Source of the DNA: Gammaproteobacteria bacterium CG22_combo_CG10-13_8_21_14_all_40_8
GTDB lineage: Bacteria; Pseudomonadota; Gammaproteobacteria; Enterobacterales; GCA-002770795
DNA: 7,463 nt
Direction: 5' to 3'
NCBI GenBank assembly: GCA_002770795.1
Contig: PCTP01000137.1
Span: 1 to 7,463, forward strand
In this document: positions 1 to 5,663 of the stretch, one piece after another
Numbering within the stretch: the first letter of the stretch is position 1
Layout: each line of letters starts with the position of its first letter
Position numbers and translations under genes: made by a program
The notes under the pieces: generated by a model
Database searches by the model: none
The model's input: only the letters and a program-made list of their open reading frames with translations
Told to the model about the DNA's origin: nothing

Positions 1-33
1 CAACTCAACTGTTAATTTTAACATAATTGACAC
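1..33 (-). CDS. Possible start of a gene running off the left edge (partial)
   Basis: On the minus strand a GTG at 31-33 opens a frame that stays open to the window edge and reads MSIMLKLTVEL. An AAGGA Shine-Dalgarno-like stretch lies about 9 nt upstream of the GTG. An ATG at 22-24 in the same frame is an alternative start without a good ribosome site. The frame upstream of the GTG is closed by TGA, so the gene would begin here. It would follow the M15 peptidase gene in the same direction after about 115 bp. A 23-codon charged ORF (18-89, minus) overlaps it in another frame and has no ribosome site. Only 11 codons are visible, so no function can be given. Confidence 0.27.
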   Translation of the reverse strand, partial: MSIMLKLTVEL

Positions 34-149
34 TCAAGTTCTTCCTTTTTTGTCCGTTCATCATCTTCAGACAAATCAGCTCTAACCATGGCTTAATTTC
101 TAGCGATATTTTTTGATTGTTTGCCAGTCTAGTTTAACCTCTGATAACC

Positions 150-1115
150 TTACCAGCGAGCCTTAGTACCGCGTACATCAACATGAATAAAGGGACCATG
201 TGCACTATTGGCTTTATAAATACCTAAACCGCCAACAAACAATTGATAATCTTCCTCTGAAGAGCGTTCATTGATTAACTTGGCTAGATATTTAGCATCC
301 TCAAAATTTATTTTTCCATCAGCGTTCAAATCATCCATATAATTATCTTTAGGGTTTTCATCCACAAAAATATCAGCAGCCCCACCCCATTGATGACGTG
401 AATACAGCGTGTTTTTGATTGCAGCGTTGTAATAAGGCGTTCTAAAGCCGCTCATAATCTGAAATCCATCAGTTCGGATCCCTTTTGCATTGGCTAAGTC
501 GGTCACATATTCCAGCTTTCGCAATAACCGCGTTCTAAGGGCTAAGTATTTTGGATACTTTCCCCCCTGTTTCGACATAAATTGTCCCAAGGTATAATGA
601 GGTGAAACATGTATATTCTGGTTTTTTTCAGTGAGCTCGACAAATCCAAAAGGCGGATTGTATATTTCTTTATTTTTATATCTTTTTTGTGGATAAGCAC
701 CTATACGAAAACCTTTAAGAACCCCATCTTTTATTTCAGTTGCTGGTCGCATGACAAAAACTCTGACAACACTTGATTGAGTTTCTTTATTTGGCCGAAC
801 AATTAAATCATAGTAACCAATCTCTGATGCAGCCGTATAATTAAAAATGGTGGCGCTGTTTGAAAGCGTCTTGTTTAACTCAGAAACTGCAAAAGAAATT
901 CTGGTTTTGTTTTTCTCTACAGTTATCTGTACTTTTTGTTTCGGCAGTACAAAAAAACTCATTAGTTCCCGTTGCGACAGCAGTTTTCCAAATTTTATTG
1001 TGTAATCAATACTGCCTGTTTGATAGGTTAATTCTTTCTTTTTTTCTATATTTTCTGCATTCACTGCATTTATTGTTAAAAAAAGCATCAACACTGCCAA
1101 AATTGTTTTTAACAT
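150..1115 (-). CDS. Exported M15-family (DUF882/MepK-like) zinc peptidase with an internal EF-hand-like loop
   Basis: Predicted periplasmic peptidoglycan peptidase of 321 residues. Residues 1-20 form a Sec signal peptide with cleavage after VNA. Residues ~21-165 are a beta-rich region I do not recognise. The catalytic domain spans ~170-321 and shows the M15 pattern: SGFRT (222-226), SRHQWGGAADIF with H241 and D248, and HVD (311-313) with H311. H241, D248 and H311 are the expected zinc ligands. The protein ends KARW, like the ARHW end of E. coli MepK (YcbK). Between the two zinc motifs sits a complete EF-hand/dockerin-type loop, D262-x-N264-x-D266-G-x-I-x-x-x-D273. At 321 residues it is much longer than MepK (about 180). 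A GGAG site at 1124-1127 supports the ATG. It lies 26 bp after the L,D-transpeptidase stop, so the two are probably co-transcribed. The fold and zinc site are clear. The exact bond cleaved (3-3 link, 4-3 link or D-Ala-D-Ala) is inferred from the neighbour and from MepK. Confidence 0.88.
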   Translation of the reverse strand: MLKTILAVLMLFLTINAVNAENIEKKKELTYQTGSIDYTIKFGKLLSQRELMSFFVLPKQKVQITVEKNKTRISFAVSELNKTLSNSATIFNYTAASEIGYYDLIVRPNKETQSSVVRVFVMRPATEIKDGVLKGFRIGAYPQKRYKNKEIYNPPFGFVELTEKNQNIHVSPHYTLGQFMSKQGGKYPKYLALRTRLLRKLEYVTDLANAKGIRTDGFQIMSGFRTPYYNAAIKNTLYSRHQWGGAADIFVDENPKDNYMDDLNADGKINFEDAKYLAKLINERSSEEDYQLFVGGLGIYKANSAHGPFIHVDVRGTKARW

Positions 1116-1141
1116 TTATTATTCTCCAAATGCTGATTTAT

Positions 1142-2809
1142 TTATAATGGCTTGGAATTTATTCTTGGGGCTGAGTTTTGAAGAGCTTTGAGCACTATCC
1201 CATCACGTTGATAAATATCCTTTCTGTACGAGACTCGACCATTCTCATTCAGAAAAGCAGTTTTATATAGCAAGTAAACTGGTAGGGTTTGTTCCAAAGG
1301 TATTGTGATTTCTTGATTTCTGTTTAGTATATCTTCCAAGCGTTGTGTTGGCCATTTTTTACTTTTTTCGAAAAGCATATACAACAATTCTTTAGGTTTT
1401 TCCAATCGAATACATCCGGAACTAAAGGTAAGTTCTTGTTTCAAAAAAAGACTGGGATTATTGGTGTCATGCATATACACATCAAACTCGTTGGGAAAAA
1501 TAAATTTGACACGACCCAAGGGGTTTTCTGGTCCCGGTGGCTGACTGAAACGATAGGGGAATTTTTTCTGATTTATTTCTTGCCATTTGATTGAGTTTGG
1601 ATCTAACTGTTCTTGTGTTTCACCCCATCCCTTGAATACTTTCATTCCCGTTTCTTTAAAATAATTAGGATTGCTTTTTATTTTTGGTATCAGATCTTGT
1701 GTTGCAATAGTATAGGTGGGAATCCAACTTGGATTGATGACAACATAACGCATCAATTGATGAAATATTGGCGTCTGGCGGTAATTTTTTCCCACAATTA
1801 CTCGCATGGTTAGACGAGCCTTATTTTCATCCCAGTATTGCAACTGAAACCCAGCAATATCCACTAGAATATAACGTGAACCATATTGTTGAGGAAGCCA
1901 GCGTAAACGTTCCAGATTCACTTTGATGGCATCGGAATTACCGTGTATAGCATCCTCAAGCGCCTTTACAGTGTCGGGTCCAACAATACCGTCCCCTTCA
2001 AGTTTAACACTGGTCTGAAATAACTTGACCGCAGATTCAATACTTGCAGAATATTCTGTGGTTTCTGCTTGATGGATAATAAAGCCCAAGCTTTTTAATT
2101 GGCTCACGAGTAATGCAACTTCAGAATGAATCATTCTTGGTTTAAGTATCGTTTTTATTTTGGGGTCTTTATTGGCTCGATAACTTAATTTTTTATATTC
2201 AGATTTCAGTGCTTTGTATTCAGGAAAATCCGCTTCACTGGATAGTAAAATATTTTCTATATTGGTGATATTAAATAAATAATCATAGGGTTCATAGTGA
2301 GGTTTAACTTTACCTTTCATAAACCAGTCAGGATGTATAACCAATGGATTCAAACGTCCGTTTTTATTATGGCTTATGTATTGAATGAATGCGTCTGTCA
2401 GTAATATTTCCAGATCATTTTGCAAATCTTGATTTCGCTTAACTGACTCATCTAGCAGTGAAGCGATACAGTCCACATGATAGTCCTGAGGATTTAAACC
2501 TAAATCTACAGCTGAGTTCAAATAACTCAACAGCATCTCGCCAGTGGCATTTAAGCTTCCCTGACTTGATGTCCAAATGGGTTCATAAAGCCAGCGTTCA
2601 ATCTGCTTTTTAGTATTTACAGGATCTGAAATTTGACAGTTAGAAATAGAAAAAACGTTTTCTGCTGGAGTAGCAGTTATCGATTTTGTAGGCCATTGCT
2701 CTAATCGAAGTCGAAGCGTCTCGTTTAAAGCGAGTGCATTAAAGCTGAAGCAAAACACCAATATTAAGAAGGGGTCTCTTGATCTGAATTTAAATCGCCA
2801 TTCAATCAT
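1142..2809 (-). CDS. ldtD: L,D-transpeptidase, YcbB/LdtD type
   Basis: Periplasmic enzyme that cross-links peptidoglycan stem peptides through meso-diaminopimelate residues (3-3 links) with a catalytic cysteine. This route bypasses penicillin-binding proteins and resists most beta-lactams except carbapenems. Of 555 residues, ~1-27 are a signal peptide (hydrophobic PFLILVFCFSF, cleavage after ALA). Residues ~35-225 form the N-terminal scaffold seen in YcbB. Residues ~228-290 are a peptidoglycan-binding type 1 domain (FQ at 264-265, GIVGPDT 274-280). The family hallmark NLERLRWLP is at 298-306, and the YkuD catalytic domain covers ~312-500. H447 and the SSGCIR block (463-468, nucleophile C466) form the active site, and the long stretch ~366-435 matches the capping subdomain of LdtD. 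The C-terminal PVYLLYKTAF...YRKDIYQRDG block is also typical of YcbB. Length is close to E. coli LdtD (615). A strong GGAGGAG site (2819-2825) 9 nt upstream fixes the start. The M15 peptidase follows 26 bp later, the same order as ldtD-mepK in E. coli. Confidence 0.94.
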   Translation of the reverse strand: MIEWRFKFRSRDPFLILVFCFSFNALALNETLRLRLEQWPTKSITATPAENVFSISNCQISDPVNTKKQIERWLYEPIWTSSQGSLNATGEMLLSYLNSAVDLGLNPQDYHVDCIASLLDESVKRNQDLQNDLEILLTDAFIQYISHNKNGRLNPLVIHPDWFMKGKVKPHYEPYDYLFNITNIENILLSSEADFPEYKALKSEYKKLSYRANKDPKIKTILKPRMIHSEVALLVSQLKSLGFIIHQAETTEYSASIESAVKLFQTSVKLEGDGIVGPDTVKALEDAIHGNSDAIKVNLERLRWLPQQYGSRYILVDIAGFQLQYWDENKARLTMRVIVGKNYRQTPIFHQLMRYVVINPSWIPTYTIATQDLIPKIKSNPNYFKETGMKVFKGWGETQEQLDPNSIKWQEINQKKFPYRFSQPPGPENPLGRVKFIFPNEFDVYMHDTNNPSLFLKQELTFSSGCIRLEKPKELLYMLFEKSKKWPTQRLEDILNRNQEITIPLEQTLPVYLLYKTAFLNENGRVSYRKDIYQRDGIVLKALQNSAPRINSKPL

Positions 2810-2841
2810 TTATTGTCTCTCCTCCATATCTAATACAGAAG

Positions 2842-2847
2842 AGTATA
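2842..2847 (-). promoter_or_regulatory. Possible -10 element for the ldtD-peptidase unit
   Basis: On the minus strand TATACT lies 32 nt upstream of the ldtD ATG, between an AT-rich stretch and the ribosome site. No good -35 hexamer is present at 16-18 bp, so this is a weak call. It would give a leader of about 25 nt carrying the GGAGGAG site. Confidence 0.3.
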
Positions 2848-3057
2848 ACCAAATAAAGAAGCAATAGCTCAGACTATTTCCAGATTACCCACTTGGTGAA
2901 GCTCAATTTTAGACTTCCAGTTTAAGAAGCCAACAACGGGATGCCACTCACTGGGTTATGCCAAGTTCTGATTAGAAATAACCCTAAGTTACTCTATCGC
3001 TAAGCATGAGCACAGTAGCCGTTGCTATAATGCCGCTACCTTATCAAACAATTAAGA

Positions 3058-3100
3058 TCTTGTTGTTCAAGACTTTAACTTTTATCCTTTATCAACAAGA
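3058..3100. repeat. Inverted repeat, 8 bp arms
   Basis: TCTTGTTG at 3058-3065 is the exact reverse complement of CAACAAGA at 3093-3100, with a 27 nt loop. It is the first of three consecutive inverted repeats. Alone it could be chance in AT-rich DNA. Confidence 0.45.
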
Positions 3101-3119
3101 AATACTATCGTCAAGTATT
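3101..3119. repeat. Inverted repeat, 6 bp arms
   Basis: AATACT at 3101-3106 pairs exactly with AGTATT at 3114-3119 around a 7 nt loop. It starts at the base after the previous repeat ends. No T-run follows, so it is not a terminator. Confidence 0.45.
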
Positions 3120-3123
3120 AGTC

Positions 3124-3165
3124 ATTTCTAGATGCCAGGAATATACACCCCTGATACCTAGAAAT
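3124..3165. repeat. Imperfect long inverted repeat (operator or hairpin candidate)
   Basis: ATTTCTAG at 3124-3131 is the exact reverse complement of CTAGAAAT at 3158-3165. Inside it, CAGG (3136-3139) pairs with CCTG (3150-3153), leaving a small internal mismatch and a 10 nt loop. It ends about 20 bp before a TATAAA hexamer (3187-3192), so it could be an operator overlapping a promoter, or a transcribed hairpin. No T-tract follows it. Confidence 0.55.
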
Positions 3166-3232
3166 TTCATGCAAATAGAACAAGGCTATAAAGTATTGCT
3201 TTTTATTTACATTGGTAAACTGTGTCGGCCTC

Positions 3233-3394
3233 ATGAAAAATTACTCCCTATCCTCTGTTTTCTTTGTTGTTTCCATGCTTTTCACCGACTTGTGTTATGC
3301 ACTGAATGTGACGGAAGAACCTTATGTTAAGGGTTCCGTATTAGCTCAAAGATATCAACAGATTATTGATCATTATCACCACTTCACTCTCTAA
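3233..3394 (+). CDS. Possible small exported protein or gene remnant
   Basis: A 53-codon frame starts at ATG 3233. It encodes a convincing signal-peptide shape: MKNY, a hydrophobic stretch, then a probable cleavage after CYA near residue 23. About 30 mature residues follow (LNVTEEPYVKG...HHFTL). A TATAAA at 3187-3192 could serve as a -10, but there is no clear Shine-Dalgarno before the ATG. A TTG at 3212 in frame is an alternative start and also lacks one. I do not recognise the product. The signal peptide argues for real coding ancestry. The very short mature part and the missing ribosome site suggest either a small secreted peptide or the surviving 5' end of a decayed gene. Confidence 0.35.
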   Translation: MKNYSLSSVFFVVSMLFTDLCYALNVTEEPYVKGSVLAQRYQQIIDHYHHFTL

Positions 3395-3684
3395 TTTATA
3401 TGATAATGAGGATGTCATGAGAACAATTCTGAATCTTTTTGACTCTAAAGAACTAGGTTCAGGAATGTGTCGCTGTTCGAAATTTCAACTTGTCCAATTT
3501 AACGAAATCCCTAGCTAGGCCCTCTCTTAACCTATATGCTTGAGAGCATTCAAAATATCTTAATCTGATTTCAATAGTTATTCATCACATTGTTCGATGA
3601 ATGCCCTTTATTTGCTAGGTTATTCGCTATAAAATGTGTCAAAATATTGGCATACCAAGTTAAATACCCATCACTGGAGCTAGA
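3395..3684. other. Gap before the 148-residue gene
   Basis: No supportable gene. A 33-codon frame (3417-3518, plus) has a GAGG 5 nt before its ATG and reads MRTILNLFDSKELGSG..., but its length and composition do not set it apart from chance. A 7 bp hairpin lies at 3580-3602, and a TATAAA at 3628-3633 could be a -10 for the downstream gene, though no matching -35 is visible. Confidence 0.5.
3580..3602. repeat. Inverted repeat upstream of the 148-residue gene
   Basis: ATTCATC (3580-3586) and GATGAAT (3596-3602) are exact reverse complements separated by 9 nt. The 23 bp symmetric site lies 26 bp before a TATAAA hexamer and about 80 bp before the ATG at 3685. It could be an operator half-site pair, or a weak terminator for anything transcribed from the left. 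No T-run of note follows. Confidence 0.4.
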
Positions 3685-4131
3685 ATGCAAACCACCAATA
3701 TAGAAAACACTGAGAACTTACTCATTACTAAAGCCCTCACTCAGTTAATCGCGGTTTCTACTCAGGGTAATAATGATGGTTTTGTGGTGTTTACGGGTGA
3801 ACAAGAGTTTGATTTTGTTCAATATTCACAAGGGAATCATGGTCTTTCTTTGTATTGGCCTTTAAAAGCTAAAAACTTCAAAGAACCTTTGTTACTATGT
3901 AAAGAATTGTTAGACCAGCTGGGCTATCAAGAAATTTTTCTTGAAGAGAAATCCAAATCAGAAGTGTTTTCAAATATACGCCTTTTAGAATATATTATTG
4001 TTGAAGACGGCTTGTATGCTGAAGTTGGTACAGATGCCCAAAACTTGACTGAGTTGACCATTAAATTATTGGATAAAGTCTATCAGTTTCAGGATCTAGA
4101 AAGGTTAGAGATCACGCTTGAACTCGATTAA
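3685..4131 (+). CDS. Conserved-looking hypothetical cytoplasmic protein, 148 aa
   Basis: I do not recognise this protein with confidence. It has no signal peptide or membrane segment and is acidic, so it should be cytoplasmic. The apparent alternation is a helical N-terminus (~8-26), then beta segments DGFVVFTG (31-38) and FDFVQYSQG (42-50), a GLSLYWPL strand (53-60), and a helix LLLCKELLDQLGY (69-81). Two further strands precede YAEVGTD (111-117), followed by the helix ~120-134 and a final strand LEITLEL (141-147). This alpha/beta pattern loosely recalls YbjN or TY-Chap type chaperone-like domains; that is a resemblance, not an assignment. The start is supported by GGAG at 3676-3679, 5 nt upstream. 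It stands alone, with gaps of about 290 bp before and about 350 bp after. Confidence 0.85.
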   Translation: MQTTNIENTENLLITKALTQLIAVSTQGNNDGFVVFTGEQEFDFVQYSQGNHGLSLYWPLKAKNFKEPLLLCKELLDQLGYQEIFLEEKSKSEVFSNIRLLEYIIVEDGLYAEVGTDAQNLTELTIKLLDKVYQFQDLERLEITLELD

Positions 4132-4204
4132 TAACGGATGTTTCTACATCCAAAAATTGTAGAATTCATGACACGAAATACCAGAGTAAGAGCTTCTAAA
4201 ATGC

Positions 4205-4229
4205 GATAGTTGGTGCTATCAAATTTTTT
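4205..4229 (+). terminator. Weak terminator candidate after the 148-residue gene
   Basis: GATAG (4205-4209) pairs with CTATC (4216-4220) around a 6 nt loop and is followed by AAATTTTTT. The stem is only 5 bp, so termination would be weak. It lies about 75 bp after the stop of the 148-residue gene. A 6 bp hairpin at 4136-4151 is closer to the stop but has no T-tract. Confidence 0.3.
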
Positions 4230-4280
4230 AGACTGCGCCTTGTCATAAAAATTTCAGCATTATTTTATGGAAAACCATTA

Positions 4281-4310
4281 TTAAAGAGGTATTCTCGTGA
4301 ATAATATAAT
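4281..4310 (+). promoter_or_regulatory. Promoter candidate with a perfect -10
   Basis: TATAAT at 4305-4310 is a perfect -10 hexamer. A weak -35-like TTAAAG sits at 4281-4286, giving an 18 bp spacer. Transcription would begin near 4317 and run right into the strong terminator at 4427-4462, making an RNA of about 145 nt. In AT-rich DNA a TATAAT can occur by chance. Confidence 0.35.
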
Positions 4311-4316
4311 GTGGCA

Positions 4317-4462
4317 CGGGTGTATATAAAATAAAAGGACCGCTGATATGAACAGTATGAAGCAATAAGGATGATGTGCATTCACAGCAAGTGAAACACT
4401 CACAGCTATTCAATATTCAACAGACGAAAAAAAACCAGCGATAAAATAATCGCTGGTTTTTT
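4317..4462 (+). ncRNA. Possible small RNA or decayed small gene converging on mdh
   Basis: Between the TATAAT promoter candidate and the strong terminator lies about 145 nt. It contains AAGGA (4335-4339) placed 8 nt before ATG 4348, a good translation start, but the frame reads MNSMKQ and then meets TAA and TGA within three codons. The same frame then continues open for 24 codons (AFTASETLTAIQY...) to TAA at 4447-4449 in the terminator loop. Three readings fit: a small non-coding RNA, a short leader peptide, or a small gene broken by point stops. A 24-codon open stretch is not statistically striking, so the pseudogene reading is weak. The rest of the 4132-4477 gap (4132-4280) shows only the weak hairpins noted separately. 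Confidence 0.25.
4427..4462. terminator. Strong bidirectional rho-independent terminator
   Basis: A perfect 8 bp stem, CCAGCGAT (4435-4442) with ATCGCTGG (4449-4456), encloses a 6 nt AT-only loop. It is flanked by A8 on the left and T6 on the right, so it works in both directions. Flanking A/T pairs lengthen the stem. It ends 15 bp from the mdh stop and therefore terminates mdh on the minus strand, and also any plus-strand transcript coming from 4317. Confidence 0.93.
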
Positions 4463-4477
4463 AGCAAATAGTGTAGA

Positions 4478-5455
4478 TTAGATAAGTTCTTTAACCAATT
4501 CTGCTTCAGACTTTAATTCATTTTCTGATTCAGTCATTTTACTTTGAACAAAATCACTAATATCCAGATTTTGCACAATGCTGTAATCACCGTTTTGGCA
4601 AGTCACAGGATAAGAGTAGATAAGACCAGCTTGGACGCCGTAACTTCCATCGCTTGGTACAGCCATAGAAACCCAATCACCTTCTGCACTGCCTAAACAC
4701 CAGTCGCGCATGTGATCGATAATGCCATTGGCTGCAGATGCCGCAGAAGAAGAACCTCTCGCAGCAATAACGGCTGCACCTCTTTTTCCAACACAGGGCA
4801 TAAACTCATCTTTCCACCAGCTATCGTCAACTTTATCTTTAGCCCGGTCATTAGAGACTGTTGCGTAAGTAATATCTGGCACCTGAGTGGTAGAGTGATT
4901 TCCCCAGATAATAACTTTTTGAATTGCAGAAACCGTAGTCTCTGTTTTTTCAGCCAACTGATGAAGCGCTCGGTTATGATCGAGTCGAGTTAAGGCGGTA
5001 ATATTACGCTGATTAATGCTTGGCGCATTTTTAGCCAGGATGTAGGCGTTGGTGTTAGCTGGATTACCAACCACACAGATTTTGATGTTTTTGTTAGCGA
5101 CTTCATTAATTACTTTGCCAAGACTTGAGAAAATTTTACCGTTATCTTTTAAAAGATCCGCTCTTTCCATGCCTGGACCGCGAGGCTTTGCACCAACCAT
5201 GAGTGCGATATCTGTTTGAGAGAAAGCTATTTTAGGATCATCAGTTACGATGATGTCTTGTAATAATGGGAAAGCACAATCGTTCAATTCCATTTTAACC
5301 GCTTCAAGCACTTTAAGTGCTGGCGTGATTTCAAGTAATTGTAGGATAACAGGTTGATCGTTACCAAGCATTTCACCAGAAGCGATTCTGAAGAGTAAAG
5401 AATAACAGATTTGTCCGGCAGCTCCGGTTACAGCAACGCGCATAGGTTGTTTCAT
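4478..5455 (-). CDS. mdh: Malate dehydrogenase, type 2 (NAD-dependent)
   Basis: Cytoplasmic TCA-cycle enzyme that interconverts malate and oxaloacetate with NAD. The 325-residue length fits the family (about 326-330), and the sequence closely follows Thermus and cytosolic-type MDHs. The N-terminal dinucleotide loop is GAAGQIC at 11-17, followed by YSLLFRIASGEMLG. E42 ends the second strand, where the NAD ribose is bound. Substrate and catalytic residues are all present: R92 and R98 in the mobile loop PRGPGMERADLL, N131 in GNPANTN, D159 and R162 in TRLDHNRA, H187 in IWGNHS, and the RGSSSAASAAN block (233-243). The only oddity is Cys17 where bacterial homologues usually have the third Gly; cytosolic animal enzymes have Ala here, so activity is probably kept. 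AAGGAA at 5463-5468, 7 nt upstream, selects the first ATG over the Met at residue 5. It ends at the strong terminator 4427-4462. Confidence 0.97.
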   Translation of the reverse strand: MKQPMRVAVTGAAGQICYSLLFRIASGEMLGNDQPVILQLLEITPALKVLEAVKMELNDCAFPLLQDIIVTDDPKIAFSQTDIALMVGAKPRGPGMERADLLKDNGKIFSSLGKVINEVANKNIKICVVGNPANTNAYILAKNAPSINQRNITALTRLDHNRALHQLAEKTETTVSAIQKVIIWGNHSTTQVPDITYATVSNDRAKDKVDDSWWKDEFMPCVGKRGAAVIAARGSSSAASAANGIIDHMRDWCLGSAEGDWVSMAVPSDGSYGVQAGLIYSYPVTCQNGDYSIVQNLDISDFVQSKMTESENELKSEAELVKELI

Positions 5456-5568
5456 GAATGGATTCCTTCATTGGTCAATGGTAAATTCGACGATTGCTTT
5501 CTAAGGGCGATTTAATAGGCGGCTGACTCGATATTTAAAGGCAATCAATCACGCTAAAAAGCGGCGTT

Positions 5569-5577
5569 ATTCTAGCA
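5569..5577 (-). promoter_or_regulatory. Extended -10 promoter candidate for mdh
   Basis: On the minus strand TGCTAGAAT is an extended -10 (TGn plus TAGAAT, one mismatch to TATAAT). The -35 region is poor, as is common for extended -10 promoters. Transcription would start near 5562 and give an mdh leader of about 107 nt. It lies in the 208 bp gap after the HD-GYP stop, supporting separate transcription of mdh. Confidence 0.45.
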
Positions 5578-5663
5578 CAAATTTGCTAAAACTACCTATA
5601 GCAATGCACTCAACTCAGACTAATTTATTTAAATGATGCTTATATCACAAAATGCTCAGGGTA

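Larger units (their letters stand above)
2810..3232. other. Gene-poor divergent gap upstream of ldtD
   Basis: About 420 bp without a supportable gene. It holds the ldtD ribosome site and probable promoter at its left end, and a run of three inverted repeats (3058-3165) at its right end. All frames I read are broken by stops at short intervals. The longest ATG-started frame I noticed on the plus strand (3006-3131, 41 codons) has no ribosome site. It could be purely regulatory, a structured RNA, or the remains of a lost gene. Confidence 0.6.

Noticed and set aside
860..1147. Open frame of 95 codons on the plus strand
   Set aside because: It lies antisense to the signal-peptide and N-terminal region of the M15 peptidase; its Leu/Phe-rich content mirrors the Lys/Glu-rich gene opposite.
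3006..3131. 41-codon plus-strand frame (MSTVAVAIMPLPYQ...)
   Set aside because: No Shine-Dalgarno, no recognisable motif, and it ends inside the first arm of an inverted repeat; length is within chance.
4136..4151. 6 bp hairpin GGATGT/ACATCC after the 148-residue gene
   Set aside because: No T-tract follows on either side, so it is not a convincing terminator.
4311..4326. TGGCAC resembling the -24 box of a sigma-54 promoter
   Set aside because: The required GC of the -12 box is missing at the correct spacing (the sequence there is TATAT).
4712..4993. Open frame of 93 codons on the plus strand
   Set aside because: Entirely antisense to mdh, whose catalytic motifs are intact across this span.
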